Shown here: positions 5,525-13,373 of the stretch, one piece after another
Layout of the letters: every line of letters starts with the position of its first letter
How positions within the stretch are numbered: position 1 is the stretch's first letter
Assembly: GCA_028751055.1 (NCBI GenBank)
Contig: JAQZDD010000008.1
Span: 1 to 14,308 of the forward strand
DNA: 14,308 nucleotides
Direction: 5' to 3'
Source of the DNA: Euryarchaeota archaeon Ods04
Lineage (GTDB): Archaea > Halobacteriota > Halobacteria > Halobacteriales > Halorutilaceae
Translations under genes and position numbers: made by a program
The notes under the pieces: generated by a model
The model's input: the letters and a program-made list of their open reading frames with translations, nothing else
Databases searched by the model: none
What the model was told of the DNA's origin: nothing

Positions 5525-6817
5525 ATGACCATGTTCGGAACCAGCGGCGTCAGAGGAGTCGTCGGGGAACTCGTCACGACCGACCTTGCGCTACGGATAG
5601 GTGCGGCGGTCGGCGAGGATGTCGAGACGTTGACAGTAGGACGTGACACACGCACGACGGGGAAAGGACTCGAAAACGCCGTCGTCGCGGGCGCGCTCTC
5701 GGCGGGCGCGGATGTTGAGCGCGTCGGTGTCGCGCCGACACCCAGCGTCGTCCGTTACGCCGAGGAGGCGTCGCTCGTCGTGACCGCGAGCCACAACCCG
5801 CCCGAGTACAACGGCTTCAAGCCGTGGAACGCCGACGGCACGGCGTACGACGAGGAGCAACGCGCCGCGGTCGAAAGACGTGTCAAGGAAGGACAGAAGT
5901 CGGTACGTGCCTCCGAGTTCGGCGACGACCGCTCCGTGGACGACGCGCTCCGTAGACACGCCGACTCCGTCGTCGATGCTGTCGCAGACGCCGACGTGCG
6001 CGTCGTGGTCGACGGCGGCGGTGGCGCGGGTTCGCGTATAACACCCAAGGTTCTTAGACGTCTCGGCTGTGATGTCGTGACGGTCAACTGCGACTACGAC
6101 GGAAGCTTCTCCGCCCGTCTTCCCGAACCTACCGACGAGAACTTGGACGACCTGAAGAAGGCGGTCGTCGCCTTCGACGCGGACGTAGGACTGGCGCACG
6201 ACGGCGACGCCGACCGTGTCGCCGCTGTCGACTCGTCGGGCGAGTACGTCGAACCCGACCGCCTCATGGCTATGTTCGCGCTCTGGGAAGGTGCCGAACG
6301 CGTCGTCGCGCCCGTCAACACGAGCACAGTCGTTGACGAGGTCGCGGAGGTAACGCGAACCGCAGTAGGGGACGTAAACGTCGCGGCTGAACTCAAACGC
6401 GGCGGTGGCGACTTCGGCGGCGAACCAAGCAACAACTGGATATTCCCCGACGAAACCCTGTGTCCCGACGGCGTCTTGGCGGCGGCGAAGGTCTGCGCGC
6501 TCGCTTCGGAGAAGTCGTTACGCGAACGCATAGACGACCTGCCGCCGCGGTACGTCCGCCGTGGCAACTTTGAGGTCGCGGACGAAAAGAAGACCTCTGT
6601 CATGGACGGCGTCGCAGAGCGCGCCGAGACGAAGTACGGAGAGTTCACGGCGATAGACGGCGTCCGCGTCGAGGTCGAAGGCGGCTGGTTCCTCGTGCGT
6701 CCGAGCGGCACCGAACCGAAGGTGCGCGTTACTGCCGAAGGAGAGACGGAAGAGCGCGCCGACGAAGTATACGACAAGGCGACGGACATCCTACGGGAGG
6801 CGATGGACAGCGAATGA
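5525..6817 (+). CDS. glmM: Phosphohexomutase (phosphoglucosamine mutase / phosphomannomutase family)
   Basis: An alpha-D-phosphohexomutase of 430 residues with all four active-site loops. TASHNP near residue 89 carries the Ser that holds the phosphate. DGDADR at 226-231 binds Mg2+. GGEPSNNW near 299 recognises the sugar, and RPSGTEPK near 397 binds the substrate phosphate. It interconverts 1- and 6-phosphates of hexoses for nucleotide-sugar synthesis. The sugar loop is GEPSNN rather than the GEMSGH or GEQSGH of well-studied enzymes, so glucosamine, mannose and glucose phosphates cannot be separated from sequence. I chose ATG 5525 because MTMFGTSGVRG matches family N-termini and CTTGATAA (5495-5502) is a plausible TATA box about 27 nt upstream. 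The frame is open to 5438 but the extra residues look unrelated. ATG 5531 is also possible. Its TGA overlaps the nop5 ATG (ATGA). Confidence 0.88.
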   Translation: MTMFGTSGVRGVVGELVTTDLALRIGAAVGEDVETLTVGRDTRTTGKGLENAVVAGALSAGADVERVGVAPTPSVVRYAEEASLVVTASHNPPEYNGFKPWNADGTAYDEEQRAAVERRVKEGQKSVRASEFGDDRSVDDALRRHADSVVDAVADADVRVVVDGGGGAGSRITPKVLRRLGCDVVTVNCDYDGSFSARLPEPTDENLDDLKKAVVAFDADVGLAHDGDADRVAAVDSSGEYVEPDRLMAMFALWEGAERVVAPVNTSTVVDEVAEVTRTAVGDVNVAAELKRGGGDFGGEPSNNWIFPDETLCPDGVLAAAKVCALASEKSLRERIDDLPPRYVRRGNFEVADEKKTSVMDGVAERAETKYGEFTAIDGVRVEVEGGWFLVRPSGTEPKVRVTAEGETEERADEVYDKATDILREAMDSE

Positions 6818-7578
6818 CGGCGTGGTTCGAGAGAGGTACGGACGCCGACGCGCTCGAAACGTCTCTCGAAGACGGCGCGGAGCCGGAGGTGCGCGACCTG
6901 CCCGCGCTTGCGGTCGAAAAAGGCGTCTTCGAGACACACGACGGCTACTACGACGCGCTCCACGAAGCGACGGTCGAGGTTGCGCGTCGGCGCGTCGACG
7001 ACGCAGTCGATACGGCGGAGCGCGACATCGTCAACGCCGTCAGGACGCTCGAAACCCTGAGCGAACAGATAAACGAACTCGACGAACGTGGACGCGACTG
7101 GAGCGACGAGACGGGACGCGTGCCCGTTGACGAGATTGTCGAGGCACGCGAATCACACGAAGAAGCACGCGACGAGACGCGGCGTTTCATAGAGGAACGT
7201 ACGCCCGAACTCGCGCCCAACCTTTCGAACCTCGCAGGCTCCGTGCTCGCGGCGCGTCTCATCGCTCTCGCGGGCGGTCTCGACAAACTCGCACGTATGC
7301 CGAGCAGTACCGTGCAGGTCTTAGGCGCGGAGGACGCGCTCTTCGCACACCTGCGCGGCGACGCGCCGCCGCCGAAACACGGCGTGATATACGTCCATCC
7401 GTACGTCCGCGAAACCGACGCCGACGAACGTGGAAGCGCGGCGCGTGCCGTCGCAGGAAAGCTCACTATCGCGGCACGTGTCGACCGTTACGCAGGCGAC
7501 CTGCGTCCAGAACTCGCCGAAGAACTCGACGAGAAGATAGAGGGTATCAGAAGCAGAGACGGAGGTGACGGCTCGTGA
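6814..7578 (+). CDS. nop5: Nop5 / Nop56-58 family box C/D RNP protein, short form
   Basis: The 254-residue protein has an acidic N-terminal part (1-55), an Arg/Asp/Glu-rich coiled-coil region (about 55-130) and the NOP domain (about 133-230). The NOP domain shows the strongly conserved NLAGSVLAARLIALAGGLDKLARMPSSTVQVLGAEDALFAHL and PPKHGVIYVHPYVR, then GSAARAVAGKLTIAARVDRYAG. Nop5 bridges L7Ae-bound box C/D guide RNA and the methyltransferase FlpA, forming the RNP that 2'-O-methylates rRNA and tRNA. It is much shorter than crenarchaeal Nop5 (around 400): the N-terminal domain that contacts fibrillarin is reduced and the Lys-rich tail is absent, as in haloarchaea generally. It overlaps the upstream mutase by ATGA and the downstream flpA by GTGA. 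Confidence 0.92.
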   Translation: MTAWFERGTDADALETSLEDGAEPEVRDLPALAVEKGVFETHDGYYDALHEATVEVARRRVDDAVDTAERDIVNAVRTLETLSEQINELDERGRDWSDETGRVPVDEIVEARESHEEARDETRRFIEERTPELAPNLSNLAGSVLAARLIALAGGLDKLARMPSSTVQVLGAEDALFAHLRGDAPPPKHGVIYVHPYVRETDADERGSAARAVAGKLTIAARVDRYAGDLRPELAEELDEKIEGIRSRDGGDGS

Positions 7579-8192
7579 CGAGAGCCGTCGAGTGGGTCAA
7601 GGTTGACAGCGAAAGGTATCCTGCGACAGAGGGCGAGTCTGTGCGCGACGAGCGCGTCGTCAACGGTAAACGTGTCTGGCACCCCCGAAAGAGCAAGGCG
7701 GCGGCTCTTCTCGTCAAGGGTGTTGACCTCCCTATCGGAGACGCGCGCGTCCTCTACTTAGGAGCGGGTGCGGGAACGACGCCGTCGTACTTCGCCGACG
7801 TAGCGCGCGCCGTCTACGCCGTCGAGTTCGCGCCGAGTCCTGCGTCACGTCTCGTCGATGTCGCCGAGACGCGTAAACGTCTGTTTCCTTTGTTCGCCGA
7901 CGCACGCAAGCCGTCCGAGTACTCGTCGGTCGTCGAAGGCGTCGACGTTCTGTATCAGGACGTTGCGACGCGCGGACAGGCGGATGTCGCGCTAAAGAAC
8001 GCCGGATTCGTGCGCGAAGGCGGACGCGCTTACGTTATCGTCAAGGCGCGTAGCGAAGACGTTACCGCCGAACCCGAGGAGAAGTACGAGGAGGTTGCCG
8101 AAAAGCTGGACGAGAAGTACGAAGTCGAAAAGGTCGTCGACCTGTCGCCGTTCTACGACGACCACGCCGCCGTCGTCGCACGCCGTCGGTGA
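7575..8192 (+). CDS. flpA: Fibrillarin-like rRNA/tRNA 2'-O-methyltransferase
   Basis: Fibrillarin homologue of 205 residues. VLYLGAGAGTTPSYFADV (from about residue 59) is the SAM-binding loop and YAVEFAP (about 81-87) holds the acidic ribose-binding residue. The catalytic tetrad of 2'-O-methyltransferases is visible as Lys41 (PRKSK), Asp129 (LYQD), Lys157 (VIVK) and His197 (DDHAAVV). It is the catalytic subunit of the box C/D RNP built on Nop5 and L7Ae. The start is a GTG whose last two bases form the TGA of nop5, so translation is coupled and the two subunits are made together. The near N-terminus (WVKVDSERYPATEG) is slightly shorter than in some homologues. The stop lies 28 bases from the convergent ilvE end. 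Confidence 0.95.
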   Translation: MTRAVEWVKVDSERYPATEGESVRDERVVNGKRVWHPRKSKAAALLVKGVDLPIGDARVLYLGAGAGTTPSYFADVARAVYAVEFAPSPASRLVDVAETRKRLFPLFADARKPSEYSSVVEGVDVLYQDVATRGQADVALKNAGFVREGGRAYVIVKARSEDVTAEPEEKYEEVAEKLDEKYEVEKVVDLSPFYDDHAAVVARRR

Positions 8193-8220
8193 GAAGACGG
8201 GACGTGCCAAAGGACAGAGG

Positions 8221-9147
8221 TTAGATGTAGTCAAGCCAGTCGGTGTACTCGTCGAGTCTTCCTTCCGTCGCTTCGAAGAACGTCTTCTGTATCTCCTTCG
8301 TGACGGGACCGCGTCCGTCGTCGCGCACCGGACGGTCGTCGACGCTCCTTATGGGCGTAACTTCCGCGGCGGTGCCCGTGAAGAACAGTTCGTCGGCTGT
8401 GTAAAGCTCTCCGCGCGAGATACGTTTCTCGACCACTTCGTAGCCTAAGTCGCGCGCCACCTCGATTACAGACTGACGTGTGATGCCGTCGAGTATGCTC
8501 GAATCGACGGGCGGCGTGTATATCTTCCCGTCGTCAATCATGAATATGTTCTCTCCCGGACCTTCTGCGACGCTACCTTCCTTGTCGAGAACTATCGCCT
8601 CTACGTAGCCGTTCGACTTGGCTTCTAACGACGCCATTATCGAGTTGACGTACGCACCCGTCACCTTGGCAGTCGTAGGTATCTGCGAAGAGTGGTGCTT
8701 CCGCCACGACGATACCGCCACGTCGACGCCGTTCTCTATCGCGTCGTCGCCTAAGTACGCGCCCCAGGGCCAGACGGCTATCGCGGTCTTGACCGGACAG
8801 CCTTCGGGGTTCAGCCCTAGCTTGTTGTAGCCGTAGAAGACGATGGGGCGTATGTAGCACGAGGCGAGACCGTTCTCGCGTATCAGGTCGCGTGTCGCCT
8901 CGACGAGTTCGTCTACGGTGTACCCCATCTCTATGTCGAGCGTCTTCGCGCTGTCAGCCAGACGTTCGTAGTGCTCCTCGTGCCTGAAGACGGCAGGACC
9001 GTCGACGGTGTCGTAGCACCGTATTCCCTCGAAGACGCCGCTTCCGTAGTGGATGACGTGCGAAAGCACGTGCACCTGCGCGTCGTCCCAGTCGACTAAC
9101 TCGCCGTCCATCCATATCTTTTCGACATCGTGGTCGTCCAACGACAT
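8221..9147 (-). CDS. ilvE: Branched-chain amino acid aminotransferase
   Basis: A class IV PLP-dependent aminotransferase of 308 residues. HYGSGVFEGIRCYDT lies near the start. TTAKVTGAYVNS carries the PLP Lys. EGPGENIFMIDDGKIYTPP, SSILDGITRQSVI, FFTGTAAEVTPIRSVD and GPVTKEIQKTFF follow in the order seen in bacterial IlvE, and the protein ends in the typical DWLDYI. It catalyses the last step of valine, leucine and isoleucine synthesis, transferring the amino group from glutamate to the branched 2-oxo acids. I placed the start at ATG 9147, giving MSLDDHDVEKIWMDGELVDW. The TATA box TTATATAA (9178-9171) lies about 27 nt upstream, so the open frame to 9198 would start before the promoter. The promoter is shared with the divergent UbiA gene. 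Confidence 0.95.
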   Translation of the reverse strand: MSLDDHDVEKIWMDGELVDWDDAQVHVLSHVIHYGSGVFEGIRCYDTVDGPAVFRHEEHYERLADSAKTLDIEMGYTVDELVEATRDLIRENGLASCYIRPIVFYGYNKLGLNPEGCPVKTAIAVWPWGAYLGDDAIENGVDVAVSSWRKHHSSQIPTTAKVTGAYVNSIMASLEAKSNGYVEAIVLDKEGSVAEGPGENIFMIDDGKIYTPPVDSSILDGITRQSVIEVARDLGYEVVEKRISRGELYTADELFFTGTAAEVTPIRSVDDRPVRDDGRGPVTKEIQKTFFEATEGRLDEYTDWLDYI

Positions 9148-9169
9148 GTTTCTACTGTCGGTGCGTCGC

Positions 9170-9179
9170 GTTATATAAC
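9170..9179. promoter_or_regulatory. Palindromic TATA box, probably bidirectional
   Basis: GTTATATAAC is a perfect 10-bp palindrome and the only A/T-rich element between ilvE (ATG 9147, minus) and the UbiA gene (plus). On the minus strand it sits about 27 nt before ATG 9147, ideal for a leaderless ilvE mRNA. On the plus strand it would start transcription near 9200. Being symmetric, it can bind TBP in either orientation. Confidence 0.65.
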
Positions 9180-9240
9180 TCACGTTGGACGTTGACACAC
9201 CGAAGCGTTCTTGCGCCAGCCTCTACAGGTAGTCGGTGAA

Positions 9241-10086
9241 GTGAGCACAGAGACGAAGAGCGTACTGGAGACGCCGAAAGCCGTCGTCGAGATAACGCGC
9301 CCGGGTAACGCCGTCGTCGGCGGAGTCGCCGCAGTCGTCGGCGGCTACTTGGGCGGTTCAGTCGGCTTCGCGGCGGGTGTCGCCGCCTTAGCGACGGTTC
9401 TCGGCACGGGTGCGGGAAACGCCGTCAACGACTACTACGACGCCGAGATAGACGCCGTAAACCGTCCGGACCGTCCCATACCAAGCGGGAGGCTTTCGCG
9501 CCGCGGTGCCGCGCTCCTTGCCGCAGTCTTCTTCGTCGTCGCCGTCGTCGTGACGGTTGTCTTTCTGCCGCCCCTTGCTATCGGTATCGGAATCCTCAAC
9601 CTCGTTCTTCTCGTCGGATACTCGTCGCATCTCAAACGCACGCCTCTCGTAGGGAACGTCGTCGTCGCTTATCTTACAGGAAGCGCGTTCCTTTTCGGCG
9701 GTGCTGCCGTCGGAGGCGTCGAGTTCACGCTCGTCCTTTTCGCGCTCGCCGCGCTTGCGAACCTAGGACGCGAGATAGTCAAGGACGTGGAGGACATGGA
9801 GGGCGACGCGAAGGAGGGCGCGCGTACGCTTCCGGTCGTTTGGGGCGAACGTCCCGCGCTCAGCGTCGCTTCCGCTGTCGTTGTCGTAGGCGTACTTCTG
9901 AGTCCTCTGCCTTACTTCGTCTTCGAAGAGTTCGGTGTCGCGTATCTCGTCGCTGTCGCCGCCGCGGACGTTGTTTTCTTAGAGGGTACGCGCAGGTCGT
10001 GGCGGGAACCGTCGACAGGACAGAAGATTCTGAAGGTCGCCATGGTAGTCGCGCTCGTCGCCTTCGTCGTCGGACGCGCATTCTGA
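9241..10086 (+). CDS. UbiA-family prenyltransferase, probable geranylgeranylglycerol-phosphate geranylgeranyltransferase
   Basis: A membrane protein with about eight hydrophobic helices and the two Asp-rich motifs of UbiA enzymes. NDYYDAEIDAVNRPDRPIPSG follows the second helix, and DVEDMEGDAKEGARTLPV lies mid-protein. Both bind Mg2+ and the prenyl diphosphate. The motif spelling and the neighbourhood of an archaeal chromosome suit digeranylgeranylglyceryl phosphate synthase, which adds the second C20 chain to geranylgeranylglyceryl phosphate in ether-lipid synthesis. Other UbiA members, such as those for menaquinone or heme, cannot be excluded. GTG 9241 gives 281 residues (MSTETKSVLETPKAVVEITRPGN) and has AGGT ten bases upstream. 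A TTG at 9211 would add ten residues without homology support. It diverges from ilvE and converges on dnaJ 27 bases away. Confidence 0.82.
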   Translation: MSTETKSVLETPKAVVEITRPGNAVVGGVAAVVGGYLGGSVGFAAGVAALATVLGTGAGNAVNDYYDAEIDAVNRPDRPIPSGRLSRRGAALLAAVFFVVAVVVTVVFLPPLAIGIGILNLVLLVGYSSHLKRTPLVGNVVVAYLTGSAFLFGGAAVGGVEFTLVLFALAALANLGREIVKDVEDMEGDAKEGARTLPVVWGERPALSVASAVVVVGVLLSPLPYFVFEEFGVAYLVAVAAADVVFLEGTRRSWREPSTGQKILKVAMVVALVAFVVGRAF

Positions 10087-10113
10087 GTCGCCGCTCGTGC
10101 CTTGCCCGTCCTT

Positions 10114-11250
10114 TCAGCCGAAGACGCCGCGTTTGAGACGCTGCAGGAAGCCTTCGTCGTACTCTAGTTCGTCACCGCCTGCGGAGGCGAACTCAGCGAG
10201 AGCGTCGCGCTCTTCCTCGCTTAGATCCGAAGGGTCGGGGACGACGACCTCTACGCGTACGTACTGGTCGCCACGTCCCGCGCGCTGGAGGCGCGGAAGA
10301 CCACGGTTCGAGAGCCTGAAAGTCTCGCCGCTACGTGTGCCTGCGGGTACATCCATGTCGACATCGCCTTCCAACGTCGGCACCGTCACGGTGTCGCCGA
10401 AGACTGCCTGCGGGAACGAGACGGGGTGCGCATAGTAGACGTCCGCGCCGTCACGCTCGAAGATATCGTGGTCCTCGACACGCACCTCTATGTGCACCTC
10501 GTTCGCGCCGTCACGCATCCTGAGCGTCGTCCCGTCCTCGACGCCAGCGGGTATCTCTACCGTACGTGTCACGGTTTCGCGTATCTTGCCCTGCCCGCGG
10601 CAGTCGGCACAGGGTTCGTCGTACTCGATACCGACACCGCGGCAGTCGGGGCAGGAGGTGACGGTCGTCGTCTGTCCGAACGGCGTGCGCTGTCTCTGTT
10701 CGACGCGTCCCGAACCGCCACATGTCGAGCAACGTCGTGCGTTCGACGGGTCTGCCGCGCCGGTTCCGTCGCACGTCGCGCAGTCGACTTCCGTCTCGTA
10801 CGATATCTCGCGCTCCGCGCCTTCGTGTACGTCTTCGAGCGACAGAGTGACCGAAGCCACGGCGGCTTGCTGACGACCTTCGCCGAAGCCGCCGCCGAAC
10901 AGGTCGTTGAAGATGTCGCCGAAGTCCTCGAATCCGCCCGCGCCGCGAGCGCGTCCGGCACCGCCTGCGGCACCCGCGCCCGCACCTCTCGCTCCGGCGT
11001 CGGTCGGGTCGAAGCCCTGTTTCTCAGCCTGCACGTACCTGTCGTGACCCATGCTGTCGTACGCCTCGCGTTTCTCCTCGTCGCCCAGAACCTCGTACGC
11101 CTCCTGTATCTCCTTGAAACGCTCCTGTGCGTCTTCGTGGTCGCTGGCGTCGGGATGGTACTCGCGCGCCTTCTCGCGGTACGACTTCTTTATCTCATCC
11201 TGTGACGCTTCGCGCGACACCCCGAGAGCGTCGTAGTAGTCCCGAGCCAT
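10114..11250 (-). CDS. dnaJ: Chaperone protein DnaJ
   Basis: A full-length type I Hsp40 of 378 residues. The J domain (1-70) has HPD at 32-34, which stimulates DnaK ATPase. A Gly/Ala/Phe-rich linker (about 85-130) contains FGDIFNDLFGGGFGEG. The zinc-binding region has four CxxCxGxG repeats (CATCDGTG, CSTCGGSG, CPDCRGVG, CADCRGQG). C-terminal substrate-binding and dimerisation domains follow, ending LKRGVFG. It delivers unfolded proteins to DnaK. The start lies only six bases after the dnaK stop with no promoter between, so it belongs to the dnaK transcript. The gene order grpE-dnaK-dnaJ is that of bacteria, from which archaeal Hsp70 systems are thought to have been acquired. Confidence 0.96.
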   Translation of the reverse strand: MARDYYDALGVSREASQDEIKKSYREKAREYHPDASDHEDAQERFKEIQEAYEVLGDEEKREAYDSMGHDRYVQAEKQGFDPTDAGARGAGAGAAGGAGRARGAGGFEDFGDIFNDLFGGGFGEGRQQAAVASVTLSLEDVHEGAEREISYETEVDCATCDGTGAADPSNARRCSTCGGSGRVEQRQRTPFGQTTTVTSCPDCRGVGIEYDEPCADCRGQGKIRETVTRTVEIPAGVEDGTTLRMRDGANEVHIEVRVEDHDIFERDGADVYYAHPVSFPQAVFGDTVTVPTLEGDVDMDVPAGTRSGETFRLSNRGLPRLQRAGRGDQYVRVEVVVPDPSDLSEEERDALAEFASAGGDELEYDEGFLQRLKRGVFG

Positions 11251-11256
11251 TCCGGT

Positions 11257-13308
11257 TTACTCTTTCTCGTCCTCTGTTTCTTCCGTCTCTTCTGCTGTTT
11301 CTTCATCTGTTCCTTCTGCTTCTTCTTCCTCTTCGGTCTCAGCGTCCTCGTCCTCGAAGTCGACGTCTGCGTCCTCGAAGTCAGCGTCCTCAGCAGCGGA
11401 CTCCGCGCTTCCGCCTGCTTGGCTGAAGTCGAAGTCAGCACCGCCCGCTCCCGCGGCACCTTCCTGTGCGGCACCCGCGCCTGCCGCGCCTCCTGCGGAA
11501 CCCGCACCGCCTGCTCCGGCACCTGCTCCCGTCGCGCCGCCTGCTGTCTGCGCGCCGGCGTCGCCAGCCTGCGAGTATATCTCGACGCTCATCTCCTGAA
11601 CAGCCTCGTTGAGCGTCTCTGTCACGTCTTCGAGTTCTTCTAAGGTTGCTTCGTCGTCTTCGAGTACTTCGCGCACCTCTTCGACGGCGTCCTCGACAGC
11701 CTGTGCGGTCGCCGCTCCGACAGCCTCCTCGTTCTCTTCGAGCGTCTTCTCGGCGCGGTTTACGGCGTTCTCCGCCTCGTTTCGTGCTTCGATACGCTTG
11801 CGCTTTCTCTTGTCCTCCTCTGCATGTTCCTCCGCCTCGTTGACCATCTTATCAATCTCCTCGTCCGACAGTCCTGTGCCGCCCTCGATAGTGACCGACT
11901 CGCGGTTTCCGCTTCCTTTGTCCTCGGCTTCGACGTTGACGATGCCGTTCTCGTCTATCGAGAAAGTTACCTCTATCTGTGGCGTCCCCGCGGGTGCCGG
12001 AGGAATACCGGAGAGCATGAACTCGTCCAAGAGTTCGTTCTCCTCCGCTATCTCGCGTTCACCCTGGAAGACGCGTACGGTGACGCTCGTCTGGTTGTCC
12101 GCCGCAGTCGTGAAGACCTTCGAAGCCTCGGTCGGTATCGTCGTGTTGCGGTCGATTAGACGGGTGAAGACGCCGCCCTTCGTCTCGATACCAAGCGACA
12201 GCGGAGTCACGTCAAGAAGAACGAGGTCGTCGACCTCGCCGCTCAGGACACCGCCCTGTATAGCCGCGCCGAGAGCAACCGCTTCGTCGGGGTTTACGTC
12301 GCGCCGTGGTTCGATGCCGACCTCGTCCTCTATGAAGTCACGTACCTGTGGCATACGTGTCGAACCGCCGACGAGTATTACCTCGTCTATGCCGTCTTCG
12401 TCAACGTCCGCGTCCTCCATCGCCTGCTTTGTCGGACCTCTCGTGCGCTCTATGAGGTCTTCCGTGAGAGCCTCGAACTTGGCGCGCGTGAGAGAGGTCT
12501 CCAGGTTTATGGGTCCGTCGTCGCCCGCGGCGATGAAGGGCAGGTTTATGGTCGTCTCCTTACGCGACGAAAGCTCTATCTTTGCCTCCTCCGCGGCGTC
12601 TTTGAGCCTCTGAAGAGCCTGTCTGTCCTTGCGCAGGTCGATGCCGTGTTCGTCCTCAAACTCCTGTGCGAGATGTTCTATGATAGCGTTGTCCCAGTCG
12701 TCGCCGCCCAAGTCGTTGTCACCGCTCGTGGCGACGACCTCGTAGACGCCGCCGCCTAAGTCGAGTATCGAGACATCGAACGTGCCTCCGCCTAAGTCGT
12801 AGACGAGAACCGTCTGGTCGGTGTCGTCGTCGAGACCGTACGCCATCGCAGCGGCGGTGGGTTCGTTGACGATACGCTCGACCTCGAAGCCGGCTATCTT
12901 TCCTGCGTCCTTCGTCGCCTGTCGCTGAGAGTCGGAGAAGTACGCCGGGACGGTTATGACAGCCTTCTCCACCTCGTCCCCGAGGTACTCTTCGGAGTCA
13001 CGTTTGAGCTTCTGGAGTATCATCGCGCTTATCTGCTCCGGCGTGTAGTCCTCGTCGTCAACCGTCACCTCGTACTCCTCTCCCATGTGCCGCTTTATCG
13101 ACTGTATCGTGCGGTCGGGGTTCTGCACAGCCTGGTTCTTCGCCGTCTTTCCGACGAGGCGTTCGCCGTCCTCGCTGAAAGCGACCACCGAAGGCGTCGT
13201 CCTGTCGCCCTCGGCGTTCTCGATTATCTCGGGGTCGCCCCCTTCCATGACAGCCATCGCGCTGTTCGTCGTACCAAGGTCAATACCGAGTATCTTCTCA
13301 GATGCCAT
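11257..13308 (-). CDS. dnaK: Chaperone protein DnaK (Hsp70) with long Gly/Ala-rich acidic tail
   Basis: Hsp70 of 683 residues. The ATPase domain (1 to about 365) contains [13 protein letters not shown] (8-20), [14 protein letters not shown] (169-182) and [12 protein letters not shown] (311-322). The substrate-binding domain (about 370-480) contains [19 protein letters not shown], and a helical lid follows to about 578. The ATPase domain lacks the roughly 24-residue insertion found after residue 75 in Gram-negative DnaK, as in Gram-positive and archaeal forms. The tail (about 580-683) is unusual. First comes a stretch of nearly pure Gly and Ala (590-622), then FDFSQAGG. A run of Asp/Glu (641-683) follows, with a 21-base internal repeat (GTCCTCGAAGTC at 11350 and 11371, plus strand). 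It folds client proteins with DnaJ and GrpE and probably has its own promoter after grpE. Confidence 0.97.
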   Translation of the reverse strand: MASEKILGIDLGTTNSAMAVMEGGDPEIIENAEGDRTTPSVVAFSEDGERLVGKTAKNQAVQNPDRTIQSIKRHMGEEYEVTVDDEDYTPEQISAMILQKLKRDSEEYLGDEVEKAVITVPAYFSDSQRQATKDAGKIAGFEVERIVNEPTAAAMAYGLDDDTDQTVLVYDLGGGTFDVSILDLGGGVYEVVATSGDNDLGGDDWDNAIIEHLAQEFEDEHGIDLRKDRQALQRLKDAAEEAKIELSSRKETTINLPFIAAGDDGPINLETSLTRAKFEALTEDLIERTRGPTKQAMEDADVDEDGIDEVILVGGSTRMPQVRDFIEDEVGIEPRRDVNPDEAVALGAAIQGGVLSGEVDDLVLLDVTPLSLGIETKGGVFTRLIDRNTTIPTEASKVFTTAADNQTSVTVRVFQGEREIAEENELLDEFMLSGIPPAPAGTPQIEVTFSIDENGIVNVEAEDKGSGNRESVTIEGGTGLSDEEIDKMVNEAEEHAEEDKRKRKRIEARNEAENAVNRAEKTLEENEEAVGAATAQAVEDAVEEVREVLEDDEATLEELEDVTETLNEAVQEMSVEIYSQAGDAGAQTAGGATGAGAGAGGAGSAGGAAGAGAAQEGAAGAGGADFDFSQAGGSAESAAEDADFEDADVDFEDEDAETEEEEEAEGTDEETAEETEETEDEKE

Positions 13309-13311
13309 CTG

Positions 13312-13354
13312 TTAACGTGAGGTTGTCGTCCGACAGGTAAAAGCTTGTTTTTAC
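13312..13354 (-). promoter_or_regulatory. dnaK promoter region with two adjacent palindromes
   Basis: The 65-base gap between grpE and dnaK holds an 18-bp inverted repeat GTAAAA-N6-TTTTAC (13337-13354). Next to it is a 12-bp one, TGTCG-TC-CGACA (13324-13335). On the minus strand CTTTTAC (13344-13338) could be the TATA box, giving a start near 13313, just before ATG 13308. The second palindrome would then lie between TATA box and start site, where archaeal repressors often bind. GTTAAC (13311-13316) abuts the start codon. Confidence 0.45.
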
Positions 13355-13373
13355 TCGTTGGTTCGTCGCTCTT

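Noticed and set aside
6094..6963. 289-codon open frame on the minus strand across the mutase and nop5 genes
   Set aside because: It spans the junction of two confidently identified genes on the plus strand and shows only shadow composition.
9148..9198. Longer N-terminus of IlvE starting at 9198
   Set aside because: The extra 17 residues would be encoded upstream of and across the TATA palindrome, and do not resemble aminotransferase N-termini.
10426..11205. 259-codon open frame on the plus strand opposite dnaJ
   Set aside because: It lies entirely across DnaJ motifs on the other strand, with Arg/Ala/Val-rich shadow composition and no recognisable domain.
11341..11560. Repetitive GC-rich stretch as a possible CRISPR or intergenic repeat array
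   Set aside because: It is in frame within dnaK and encodes its Gly/Ala and acidic tail; repeats are short and codon-based, without spacers.
11609..12613. 334-codon Ser/Arg-rich open frame on the plus strand opposite dnaK
   Set aside because: It is the complement of highly conserved DnaK coding sequence. Its Ser-rich composition is what codon complementarity of an acidic GC-rich gene produces, and it has no domain pattern.
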